DNA of 64,000 nucleotides from Sophora flavescens (lineage: Eukaryota; Streptophyta; Magnoliopsida; Fabales; Fabaceae). The position numbers were made by a program, and so were the translations under genes. The notes beneath the pieces are model-generated. The model did no database searches. It saw nothing but the letters and a program-made list of their open reading frames with translations, and was not told the DNA's origin. This document shows, piece by piece, positions 48,058 through 58,430 of this stretch. The DNA is taken from assembly GCA_030762895.1 (NCBI GenBank), contig CM061070.1, positions 106,293,054 to 106,357,053 on the forward strand, in the 5' to 3' direction. Position 1 is the first letter of the stretch. Every line of letters starts with the position of its first letter.

Positions 48058-48267
48058 TTGGAATGCTTTGGACTGGAGAAAAACCAGAGTCAAAACCAAT
48101 TGAGGAAAATATGACATCATGCTCGAACACTCTACAAGGTTTCCTTTTGCTTTCCCATGGCAGTAGAGTTGGTGCAGGGCCTACTCTGTCTTCCAGTATT
48201 CATGCATCTGTGAAGCAAGTTGCTGATTCTAGCTTCAGGTTGGTGAAGGAAACTGTCTCTTTATATG
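48058..48267 (+). pseudogene. Orphan exon of a cyclin-D1-binding protein 1 (GCIP)-like gene
   Basis: A 210-bp exon encodes MLWTGEKPESKPIEENM, LQGFLLLSHGSRVGAGPTL and SSIHASVKQVADSSFRL, which I recognise as part of the plant CCNDBP1/GCIP-like family (a helical protein linked in animals to cyclin D1 and transcription control). It keeps an acceptor (ctctgcag) and a donor (gttaac), so it is a DNA-level copy rather than a retrocopy. The exons expected before and after it are not found nearby, and a LINE lies about 1.1 kb downstream. The gene is therefore a fragment here. Confidence 0.6.
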
Positions 48268-48639
48268 GTTAACTCTCTCTCTCTCTCAAGCACTCTCAAT
48301 AAACATGGAAAAGCATGACAGAAATTTAATATTGTTCTGTGAAGATAATTTCTGAACAATGTATTTATTGCCGACAGTAAAATATTAATCTAACGGTCTT
48401 TATTTATATATAACTGATCTATCTCAACCTTTGAACATGTAGCAGTATTGGTGTTGCTCTAATTAGTACTAATTTAGTGTTGTGGCTATTTAGTAACATG
48501 GTATATGAATCAATAAGATCTCACCTTGATTGGCACTGGAATGTGAATAGAGATGAGTGAAAAATGAGTTGAGAACAAAAAAGTGAAAAACATGCCAATC
48601 TCTAGACAATGATTTTGATCCACTTTCTCTATCAGGTAC

Positions 48640-48786
48640 ATGAAGGCATTGAGAACTAAGGAAAAAAGCATGCGTCCTATTAATGGTTGGGGTGAAGGAT
48701 CAAAGGACAAAATGTACCAATGGATTCTTAGACAGAAACAAGAAGGATCAAGGGTGACCACCAATGATATACTTGCTCACTTGCAG
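48640..48786 (+). other. Unrecognised exon-like open frame
   Basis: An open stretch (SMRPINGWGEGSKDKMYQW, RVTTNDILAHLQ) is bounded by a possible acceptor (ctatcag, just upstream) and donor (TTGCAG|gttc). Its composition is protein-like (many charged residues, spaced W/Y) but I do not recognise the family. It does not join in phase with the exon at 48058-48267 (a stop would arise), so it is a separate fragment or a chance frame. Confidence 0.35.
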
Positions 48787-49388
48787 GTTCTCTACTTTCA
48801 ATATTTACTCATATCTCTTTTTGACTCCTTTTGGGTGTTATATGTTGTAGCAAATAGCAATAGTATTACTTTTTCCATGAAAATTCTCTCTTTCTTTCTT
48901 GTACCTCTCTTTTATCCAAGTTGCTATTGAGCTATTGCTCCTTATATTATCAACTATGTTTTTTCCATGGTGTAGGTACTCAACATTTTTCCTTCCATCA
49001 GGTCTATCTTTGCATATAGCTTATAACTCCTTTTGTCATTTGCTTTGAATGTGAAAGTGAAGCTGCCATTTGTTGGGCATTATCCTCCAACCTTTGGTTT
49101 TAGAAATACCAATTGGATGAACCAGAAAACCTTTCAACTTGTAATTTATGATTTTTCTGTACATTGAAGACTGTGAACATTGGTGTCAACTTTTTCTTTT
49201 TTTGTCCGTAATTTTTATTTGTAGAAGAGTTAATTCTTATGTGTCAAGTGTCAACAAGATCTTGATTGCACAACATTTTCCTATATATGTTACAATCATA
49301 TCATTTCAGGCTATCCATCAGACTGAATGAATCCGTTTTTGGACGTATCTTAATAGCTGAATATAGAGGTGGTTTGGTTGGTGCTGAT
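48787..49388. other. AT-rich spacer before the LINE
   Basis: T-rich sequence with no recognised gene; it ends at the T-run that is the poly(A) tail of the - strand LINE. Confidence 0.4.
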
Positions 49389-49672
49389 TTTTTTTTTTTG
49401 GATAAGCCAAATATGTATTTCTAAGAGTACAAGGGGTACTCAAAACCCATTACAAAGCTATCAAAGTGTTGAAGTGTCTAGCAGGCCATCTGACAAAATA
49501 ATACATAAGAAACCAGCCCAATAGAAGAACCTATAACCCTTGTGCAGAGTTTTTACAGGATGTGACAAAAAGCATATCCATGAGAAATGTGAAAACTAAA
49601 CAACTGTGGGCATAACAAACTAATCCCTGCAGCTCAAAAATCAAAGCACACCCTTTAGGCATGCCATAGGAT

Positions 49673-50164
49673 TTATACACCAATCAACAAATGAGAAACA
49701 ACCCTTTTTGATCTACTATTACACCATGACCACACTCTAATCTTGATCAACTCGGTTACTTTGTCAAAATCCAAGGTACCTTGTTTGAAGATTAACTCAT
49801 TCCTGTGGAGCCAAAGTGACCAAATGGTTGCGAACCAAAACATTCTCCAAACGACATTTGATGCCCTGCCTGTGGTTAGGCCAACATGCTGTAGAAGCAA
49901 TCCTTTTAAATCACCTATCAAAGCTGTATCCAGTCCAATCCAGTTTATACACAAACATCCACACATAATAAGCAAATTTACAATACAACAAAAGGTGCAA
50001 AGTAGTTTCAGGCCCAGCCTTGCAAAAACTGCATAAATTGGAGCCATCCGTGTGGATAATTCCTCTGCTTTGCAGATTTGTTGCTGTTGGAATCCTATCA
50101 AGTAAGGATCTCCAACAAAATGCTGCCACTTTCAAAGGGATGCTTCTATCCCACAGAAATTTAT
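49673..50164 (-). pseudogene. LINE zf-RVT domain and C-terminus (3' of the hAT insertion)
   Basis: The - strand translation contains FCWRSLLDRIPTATNLQSRG and LCSFCKAGPETTLHLLLYC, the conserved zinc-binding reverse-transcriptase-associated domain (C-x2-C ... H-x3-C), then IWSLWLHRNELIFKQG. It continues exactly from the sequence on the other side of the hAT element (51180 upward). Confidence 0.8.
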
Positions 50165-51179
50165 ATGTGCTGCAGTGTTGTCAAATATCGGCATATCGGC
50201 AGATATCTCGATATATCGTATCGGATTTTCAAGACCACGATATGATAAGCGATATGATACGTGCGTTCCGATTTGTGAGGCATATCGTCCGATATATCGG
50301 ATATCGCTATATCGCCCGAGTCATCAAATATCGGAAGTTTGGCATTTTAAGTGTTTTTTTCTTTTTTTGAACTCTGGAAATTCAAAGGGTCGGCACCGAG
50401 TCCACCGACCCACCCTTTTTTGAGAAGCTCACTCCTTTAATTACGTAAGTAATTGATTTTAAGGGTATTTCAAGCCATATCTCTCACTCCAACACGTACT
50501 CTGTCTCTGACAATGAGAATGATGATTATATTGAGCAAGGGGCGGAGGAATGAATGGATCTTGTCTTTTATTTTTAACCTTTTTTATTGTTTTTACTTTT
50601 TAGTATTCCCTAGTCAATGACTCAATATTATCACTTTATCAGTATTTTGTTTTGATTTGATTTTTGAAGTATTAAACTTTTGAGTTAATATTATAATTAT
50701 GTCACTTCTTTTGTTTGATCTTGGAGCTGGTTTGCTGCAAGGGTGCAGGGCCCTGTACAATTTTCAGATTGTTGTATAGGGCCACTAGATTGTTTGAAGA
50801 AGGAATAGTATTTTTTCTTTTCTGTCTCGAGTCTTTGGGGAATACATTTGTTTTCTATCTTTGTCTTGCGTCAATTATATGTTGGATGTTTTTACCTTCT
50901 TTGTCTCTGTCAATATATATATGTTTTCTATCTTTGTCTTGCGTGCTATACATAGTTTTATTCACAGACTAATGGCTTTTATTGGGTTGCTAGACATATT
51001 CTTGCCCAATCATACTCGTATGAAGCACATTGCTGTCTTGAAATGCATACTGCAATGTTATGCAGCTCATTTTTATTTGTTATATACATCATATATTTTT
51101 ATATATAATTTATTCATTTCAACCGATATTTGACTTCCGATATTTTCCGATAAATGATGTTAACAACACTGATGTGCTG
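50165..51179. mobile_element. Non-autonomous hAT element with 8-bp target duplication
   Basis: ATGTGCTG occurs at 50165-50172 and 51172-51179, the 8-bp target duplication expected for hAT. The element (50173-51171, 999 bp) starts CAGTGTTGTCAA and ends TTAACAACACTG, 12-bp terminal inverted repeats with one mismatch. Subterminal zones are packed with ATATCG/CGATAT units (about a dozen in the first 170 bp, fewer at 51120-51150), probable transposase-binding sites. The interior is T-rich without a transposase ORF; a short acidic open stretch near 50500 could be a transposase tail remnant. Its movement would need a transposase supplied elsewhere. Confidence 0.9.
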
Positions 51180-53460
51180 TCTAATTGTCTCTCCTCCACC
51201 TTTGTGATGAGATTATATGCCTCTTTTACAGTGTAAGAGGTTGTCGAATTGCCCATCCATGTCCAGGAGTCCTTAACACCCGCCAAGATAACCTTGCCCG
51301 CAAGCACAACCTTCATGTTTTCAAGTAAACCTTCCTCCCACACAAATAATCCCCTCCTCCATACAAAGTTCCAATACCATTCACCATCCCTCCATTCTCC
51401 CATCTATGCTACAAAGGCTTCTTTGGACGCTGTAATATTATATAACCTGCGAAAACTTGTAGCCAATGGAACTAAATCCACCCAACCTTCATGCCAAAAA
51501 TAAATATTGTTAACACACCCCACTTTCCTAGTAATTCCACCTGAAATCCACCCTATCCTACTATTCCCCCCTTCTCCAATATACCTAAAGCTCCCCACCA
51601 GCTAGAGAGTATCCCGCCCTCAATAGTTTTGTCACACCAGTTTGTCCTCCACAAAGAAGGACCCCGGTACCTAACTCTAAGGACTTTAGTCAAAATGAAC
51701 TTTTTTTAGTAAAATACCTCCACCTCCACTTGCCTAACAATGCTAAGTTAAAAGCATTTATGTCCCTAATCCCAAGTCCCCCCCTCCTCCTTTTTTTTTT
51801 ACACACCACCTCCTATTTTACCCAACATATTTTCCTACACTCCTCACTCCCCCCCCAAAGGAACCTTCTTTGCAATTGTGTGATTTTATTTAGTACCTTT
51901 TTTGGGGCTCTGTGGAAGGAAAGGTAGTAGACCGGTAGGCTCGAAAGCACCGTATTAATCAATACCACTTTCCCGCCAAAGGATAGGTATTTATTTCTCC
52001 AACCAAGAAGTCTCTTCTTTAGGGACTCAATCAACGGGATCCAAGTGTTGTACCTCCTAGGATTTGCTCCAACTAGGATGCCCAGAAATTTGAATGGAAC
52101 ACTTCCTAATTTGCAATGAAGGATGTCTGAAGCAAGCTCCACGAACCCCAGAGTTGTCTTAATGCCATAGATGCCACTCTTATGGAAGTTAACCCTTAGG
52201 CCAACCACCATTTCAAAGATTCTGAGAAAACCTTTAACTGCCCTCACATTTGATAGTGTCATTTCACCCACCAAGACCGTGTCATCGGCATACTGGATGT
52301 GAGAAATTCCACACTAAAGATCCCTACCCGCAATCACATACTCTTTGTATACATTTTTCTCCACCGCCCTTCAAATAAGGCCATTTAGACCTTCTGCCAC
52401 AATCAAGAAAACAAATGGGGGCCATTGGATCTCCCTGCCGGATACCCTTTGACATTTTAAACTCTCTTGTCGAGCTTCCATTTACCAATATTGAGATCGA
52501 GGCTGAATTGAGGCATGCACTAATCCATGATCTCCATTTATCGGCAAAGCCCATTCTTGCTAGCATGTAGTCCAAGAATTCCCAACTGACCGAGTCATAT
52601 GCCTTTTTAAAGTCAACCTTGAAAATCATACACGGTTTGCCCCCTTTCTTCGCATAATCCATAATTTCATTTAGAACCACTACCCCGTCCATAATGTTTC
52701 TACCTTTCAGAAAAGCTGTTTGGTTAACTGAAATTACCGACTCCATTACCTTGCTCAACCTATGTGCCAGCAGCTTAGACAAGACTTTATACATGCATCC
52801 TACCAATGAGATTGACTTATAATCATTCAACCCCATCGGGTTGTCTTTTTTGGGTATGAGCACTATAAATGAAGTATTCCCACCTCTCACTATCCTTCCA
52901 GTACTATGGAAATCCTCCACCATTCTGTAGACGTCTTCTCCCAATACATTCCAGAGACTCTTAAGAACTGTGAAGTTGTAACCATCGGGCCTTGGGCTCT
53001 TATTTCCTTCGCATCCCCAAACTGCGTTTTTGATCTCCTCTCTTGTGAAAACTGCTTGCCATAAGCATGTTGTTCTCATCTGAAGATACCCTCTTAAAAC
53101 TAACTCCATCTAATGTTGGCCTTCTCCACCTGTCTTGCTCGAATAAGGACTCAAAGTTAGATGATATCCCTTCCTTCACCAAATTTGGATCCTCAACCCA
53201 AAGGCCTTCTAGCCATAGACCATGAATTGCATTTTCACGGTACCTCTTTTGACACATGCATGAAAAAAGGCTGAATTCGAGTAGTCCAATTTTAACCATT
53301 TCAGCCTAGATCTTTGAAATATTAGAACATCCCTCATTCTGGACAGCTTCCAGAATGAATCAAAAAGCTGCCTCCTCTGTGAGGGAGTTCCAAAATAATG
53401 GAAGTCCAAGGCACCAAGTTGGAAAGAGGTTGAAGGACACCAATAGGTATATCTCTTCAT
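51180..53460 (-). pseudogene. LINE reverse transcriptase, frameshifted
   Basis: Reading down the - strand from 53460: pre-RT linker (KRYTYWCPSTSFQLGALD), RT motifs NKSPRPDGYNFTVLKSLW, FIVLIPKKDNPMGLNDY, NQTAFLKGRNIMDGVVVL, FKVDFKKAYDSVSWEFLDYM, SKGIRQGDPMAP, then the catalytic YADD at 52281-52292 (on HIQYADDTVLVG), followed by ELASDILHCKLGSVPFKFLG and ITQLQRRFLWGG. Several frame changes (for example near 53050, 52300 and 51700) break the ORF. The order and motifs are those of plant L1-type RT. Confidence 0.85.
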
Positions 53461-53464
53461 GGCT

Positions 53465-54243
53465 TTTAAATATTTCCTAATAGGTGTGTTTTTTCATGAT
53501 TAAATGTGTTCATTCATCAAGTGTACATTCATGAAAGGTTGCAATCATTCTTTCAAATACATGAAAGGTTATTTCATCCACCAAGAGGCATAAGTTGGTC
53601 TATAAATAGAACCACTTGTGCATGCAGAATGATGTCTGAAAATGGGCTAAATTTCTGCAAGCCAAATCACTTCCTTTCTTCCCTTAATGCGCAGAGAGAA
53701 TTAAGGAAACTATTATTCTGTAAATGCCATTGACGATACGCTTGGTTTAGGGTGTGCAAACCAAACCAAGGTTCTCCATTGTATCCTGAAGGGGATTCGC
53801 CGGTTATACCTGTTGCATCCAATCTATGAGGAGAGATTGGTGGGGGCGAATCGAACCTAAAGCCTAGTGTTCTTACACGCCTTGGAGGGTGCGCATGTCA
53901 CTTGTTCTTCTCTTCTTTGTTGCAGACCTGACCCTACATTTTCTAACAATCTTTAGGTTCGATTTTCGTTTTATAAAAATGGTTGCAACATTGAAGTATA
54001 TGACATTTGACATTGTCAAAGTGGAGAGGTTCAAGGGTGGAAACTCCGTTCCTTGGGAGAAAGAGATGCATGGTCGTTTTACAACAAGGACAGATGAGTA
54101 CTCATGGGCTTCATCAAAATATGTTTATTTGTGACCATGGTGAAAGGTACACAATTACTTTCTAAAGCTATGATATGCTTGATATTCTAAATTCATGTAT
54201 GTTCAATCTTAAAGGCGTTCTTTCTTTATGTTAAAATTAACAT
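53465..54243 (+). repeat. Putative 5' LTR region of a Ty1/copia element
   Basis: A TATA box (TATAAATA, 53601-53608) is followed by a long leader-like sequence. At 54245-54257 tgatattagagcc resembles a diverged initiator-Met tRNA primer binding site, as used by copia elements. The copia pol remnant lies downstream on the same strand. No second LTR copy is present in the window for comparison, so limits are tentative. A short open stretch (VERFKGGNSVPWEKEM, about 54020) is gag-like but would lie before this primer site. Confidence 0.4.
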
Positions 54244-54257
54244 GTGATATTAGAGCC

Positions 54258-54814
54258 TTAGATACATGATTTAGAATAAAATAAAGTATGTGAATTTTGA
54301 TGAACATGAATATGTTTGGTTTATCATGCATGCAAGTATGTTGCCCTATTTTAATAGAAATGTCTTAGATATAAAGTATTATATCAAGTGCATGCATTAA
54401 TGGATTTGATCAATGTGAGAACTAATTATTTTTAGAGTAGACAATCTTATATCATGAGTGTATGATTTTGTGAATATAAATGTTTTGGATGTGTTTTGAA
54501 GTGTTCTGAGTTATTAAATTGGACATGGATGTTCATGAAGAAATGTTATAGAAAACTGGAAAATGATTGGATCATTGTTTTGTTTATTTTCTATGATGAA
54601 AATCATTTAGATTTATCATAGAATATGTTTGAACATGAATCCAAAACATAGAGGCAATACGTTTAACTTAGGGTTGACAAGTTGTAAAATGGCTAAAAAT
54701 GGCAGAGGGTCGTGTGAACCCGGTTTCCTGGAAAATGGGTTTGAATGACCCGGTTGGATGCATGGGTGATTCCAAATTGCTTCAATTAGAAATAACGGCT
54801 ACTGCATGACACAA
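54258..54814. other. AT-rich stretch without recognised coding sequence
   Basis: This is where copia gag would be expected, but nothing gag-like is readable. It is probably decayed or replaced sequence. Confidence 0.35.
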
Positions 54815-54890
54815 AGCGACGCGTTGGTCAAGTGGTCTACGCTTGTCCTGGATCTGTCAGATTGTGAGTTCGAATCTGTAGTTTGCGACT
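54815..54890 (+). repeat. tRNA-like SINE head (+ strand)
   Basis: gcgttggtcaagtggtctacg (A-box-like) and gagttcgaatctg (B-box-like) lie at tRNA-like spacing, followed by a T-run. A full cloverleaf cannot be drawn. Confidence 0.55.
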
Positions 54891-54956
54891 TGAAACAATT
54901 TTTTTTTTACCGTTTTTAAACAAACTAATATTAACAAAAATTTAACGAAAATATAT

Positions 54957-55040
54957 GCCGTTCGGATTCGAACTGGGGACAGAGGCGTCAGTTGAAGGAG
55001 TGTTAACCACCATGCCATCGTTTGAAATGCTGGCAGGAAT
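54957..55040 (-). repeat. tRNA-like SINE head (- strand)
   Basis: On the - strand gatggcatggtggttaacac (A-box-like) and cagttcgaatccg (B-box-like) occur at tRNA-like spacing. It faces the + strand tRNA-like unit about 70 bp away, so the two point toward each other. Confidence 0.55.
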
Positions 55041-55639
55041 GTCATTTGCTTTTTTCTAATAGTAAGGTAGTCTAAATGCTATATTTTATTTAAAATTCAT
55101 ATTTATATAATTTAGTAGTCAACAAGGCAAAAGAAAATAAATTTTTATTATAAAATTATTGTTAATTACTCATAAGCTTTAATGGTATATGTTATTATAT
55201 GATGTGGGTAAATTGACGTTGTTTGTTATAAATTATTAAATGTTTTAGGAGTTATAAGAGTGGGATAATTTTATAATTCTAGTTATTTTGAGTCTACTAG
55301 AATAGTTGACCAAACAATTGAAGCTTATTCCCCACAACAAAACTGTATAGTTGAAAGGAAATAGGATATTATAAGAATTGGTAAAAGTCATGGTATCCTA
55401 TGTTGGTCTAGCAAAATGATATTGGGGAGAAACCATGTTGAAGGCTTGTTAGATAGTAAATAGGGTTCCAAACAAAGGAACAAGATAACCCCACATGAGC
55501 TCTGGAAAATAGAAAACTCACTCTCAAATTTTTCAAAGTTTGAGGTTGTAGGGCAATAGTAAAAGTTCTTGAAACAAAAGAAAGAAATTAGGTGAAAGGG
55601 GAATTGAATGTGAGTGTTCCCGGCTATGCTAAAATTAGC

Positions 55640-57500
55640 AAAGCATATAGATTCATAGTTATGGAATCTAGTGACTTATCCTGTTACAACAGTGATTGAG
55701 TCTGGGGATTTAATATTTCAAGGAAATAGGTTTAACTCAATTCCAAGTCACATGATAATGTTCATAGTAATGCACATAATCCGGAGAACAATGTATCTAA
55801 TAAAGATACTTTGGAGAGTTCATAACTTAGGAGAAGTTAGAGAGGTAGAAAAGATAAAACGTAGAGACCAAGCTTCTCATATTCCTTGTTGAAGGAACAA
55901 GAGAGTCCATAGACAGTTATGGACCAATCTATTATTATACAGAAAGTTATCCATAGACATTTGAAGAGGCAATAAAGTCTCAAGTTGTCGCTTTCTGGAA
56001 GGAGGCAATACAAGAATAAATGGACTCAATAAATGGGGAATAAAATGTTCAAATTAGTAGACCTCCCACCTGGTTCTAAACCTATAGGTTGTGAATGGAT
56101 TTTCACAAGGAAAATGAAGGTAGACAAAACCATCGATAAGTTTAAGACAAGATTAGTTGCTAAGGGATTTACACAAAAATGGATTGTCTATTTTGATACA
56201 TATACACTTATGGCAAGAATTGTCTCAATTAGACTGCTATTGGCACTTGGATCCATCTATAAGTTTGTCATCTATCAAATGGATGTGGTATTCCTAAATG
56301 AGGAAATAGATGAAGAGGTGTATATGACACAACCTAAAGGGTTTATGGATAATGGTTAGGAAAAGAAAGTGTGTAAACTGAATAAGTCATTGTATGGACT
56401 AGAATAAGATCCTAAGCGATGTGATCAAAAGTTTGATCAAGTTGTGCTAGCTAATGGATATAAAATAAATAAATCTAACAAGTGTATTTATAGTAAATTT
56501 AATAGTGGGAAAGGGGTCATGATTTGTTTGTATGTTAATGATGTGTTGTTATTTGGTACTGGTCTAGGTGGTAGAAGAAATTAAGAGTTTCTTTTCTAGA
56601 GATTTTCATATGAAAGACTTAGTGGTAGCTGATGTGATTCTAGGAATTAGAATAATAAGAGATGGTGAGAATGTAGGTTTACCCCTATCTCACTATGTAG
56701 AAAAGGTATTAAAGAAATTTAATCACTTTGATTGTTAACCTATCACTATTCCATATGATCATAGCATTAATTTAGTACCAAATAAAGGTAGTTTAGTAGC
56801 ACAACTTGAATACTTAAAAGTAATTGGATGTTTATATATGCCATGACGTGTACCCGGGCAAACATTGCATATGTTGTAGGGAGACTAAGTAGGTATACAG
56901 GTAATCCAAGCAAAGACCACTGGCATGTTGTCCGAAGAGTATTGAAATACTTGAGGGGGACAATGAACTATAGTTTAAAATTTAAACTATAATGGGTATC
57001 CTTCGGTATTAGGTTACATGGATGCTAGTTGGGTGACTTATACAAGAAGATCATGCTTCAATAAGCAGTTGAGTCTTCACAAATGGTGGGGGTGCTATTT
57101 CTTGGGGTTTCAAGAAATAAGACGGCATTGCCGGTTCCACCATGGCTACAGAATTCATAGCATTGGCAGCAGTAATAAAGAGATCGAATGGCTTAGAAAT
57201 TTGTTGTATGGGATACCAATTTTAATGGCGCCAGTATCCATACAATGGGATAGTAAGTCAATACTATCAAGGGCATATAGCCAGGTTTATAATGGAAAGT
57301 CCAGGAACATTGGGCTAAGACATAGTTATGTCGAGGAACTAATTGCAAATGGAGTAATATCCAGGGTCTTTATAAGACGGAAAGAAATCTTGCATCCTTT
57401 GACGAAAGGACTGACAAGTGATATGATGTGGAAAAACATCATTAGGGATGGGAATCAAGCCCATATCTACATGATCACCAATGGTGGAAACCCAACTCAC
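55640..57500 (+). pseudogene. Ty1/copia pol remnant (RT and RNase H)
   Basis: Markers of copia reverse transcriptase in order: KLVDLPPGSKPIGCEWIF, DKFKTRLVAKGFTQK, VIYQMDVVFLNEEIDEEVYM, then LNKSLYGLE, and YVNDVLLFG at 56531 where the family has YVDD, so the first catalytic Asp is replaced by Asn. After that come TRTNIAYVVGRLSRYTGNPS and YLRGTMNYSL. RNase H follows (LGYMDASWVTYTRRS; EIEWLRNLLYGIPI; YNGKSRNIGLRHSYVEELI; HPLTKGL). Many stops and frame changes are present. The integrase is not readable upstream. Confidence 0.85.
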
Positions 57501-57856
57501 ACTTGAGTAGCATCAAGTCTTGAGTTTAGTGTGGCCAAAGTACACTATGAGAGTGATTGCAAGTACTTGACGAATAGATACATCCCAAGGTTTAAAAGTA
57601 CTTGGATACCATAAGGACAAAAAGAAAAGGGTGAGCTTTTGATCTTAATGGACCTATAGCATATATATGCTGAGGTGCCCAACTTATGGGGGTGCTTTTG
57701 GTAAAGTCCACCTATATGAGAGTGAAGTGGGGCCGCTTCTTAGAGTTGGGATTGACTCTGTAAGCTCTCATGAAAAGGATACACGACACAAGGCCTTACC
57801 AAATGTGTCACGCTACCACGTCGTTCAATGGTACCGAGATTCCATGTGTAAGTCAT
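57501..57856 (+). other. Post-pol tail of the copia element, target of the Athila insertion
   Basis: The sequence continues after the RNase H end without a gene. A purine run (about 57614-57629, aaaaagaaaaggg) could be a polypurine tract. The Athila LTR begins at 57857; its left-flank 5 bp are GTCAT (57852-57856), but the right flank is outside the window. Confidence 0.45.
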
Positions 57857-58122
57857 TGATAAGCCTCTGGCTTATCTAGTTTTATAACTAGATGGACTGT
57901 GGTTTCTGCGCTAATTATTTGAGTTCAATCTCGTTTTCGCCCAAATTTGACCTTGTTTTGTTCCTAAGTTAGACTTTGACTCGTTCTAGGCATTTTTAGT
58001 AGTTTTTAGTTTATTTTGAATAGAATTACGCTTTTTGTTTCTTTTTATGTTTCAGGTTAGAAGTGAAGTTCCTAGAGTCAAGGAAAATGAAGAAAACAGT
58101 GGAAATTGCCATTCTGGAGATA

Positions 58123-58403
58123 CTCGCCCCGCGAGTGGATGATCGCCTCGCGAGATTGAAGATCAGCTAAGCAGCAACAGTCATCCTTTCTGTCTCGCCT
58201 CGCGAAAGGATGTTCGCCTCGCGAATCATGAAGACCCTGGAGGACAGAGACCATCACGGCCTAGCCGTGATGAAGGTCACGGCTGTGAAAGACTAGGATT
58301 TGAATCCTCGCCACGTGAAACATACTCTCACCTCGCGAGAGTCCAATTTGAAAGCGCGCCAAATTTAATATTCGCCTCGCGAGAGCATGCTCGCCTCGCG
58401 AGT
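58123..58403 (+). promoter_or_regulatory. Four-pair array of the TCGCCTCGCGA motif in the Athila LTR
   Basis: Motif copies start at 58123, 58142, 58194, 58213, 58307, 58327, 58371 and 58390: four pairs at 19, 19, 20 and 19 bp. Distances between pairs (71, 113, 64) almost equal those of the solo LTR (72, 114, 63). Two copies in the third pair are degenerate (CTCGCCACGTGAAA, CTCACCTCGCGAGA). It lies immediately upstream of TATATATT. Confidence 0.75.
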
Positions 58404-58422
58404 TCGCGCAGATCCTGAATCC

Positions 58423-58430
58423 TATATATT
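58423..58430 (+). promoter_or_regulatory. TATA box of the Athila LTR
   Basis: TATATATT lies 33 bp from the start of the last motif copy, the same distance as in the solo LTR, and is followed by gatgttttagggcagaa. It is the probable pol II start region of the element. Confidence 0.65.

Larger units (their letters stand above)
49389..53460 (-). mobile_element. 5'-truncated L1-type LINE
   Basis: A non-LTR retrotransposon on the - strand. The T-run at 49389 is its poly(A) tail, and coding sequence extends from about 53460 back to about 49673. The endonuclease domain that should lie upstream is missing, typical of 5' truncation during target-primed reverse transcription. A 999-bp hAT element (50173-51171) interrupts it. 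Many frame changes make it inactive. Confidence 0.85.

Noticed and set aside
48058..48786. One gene made of the orphan exon and the next open frame
   Set aside because: Splicing 48267 to the acceptor near 48635 puts a stop codon immediately after the junction, so they do not form one coding unit as read.
53979..54134. Copia gag start
   Set aside because: The open stretch is short and lies before the best primer-binding-site candidate (54245); kept only as a remark.
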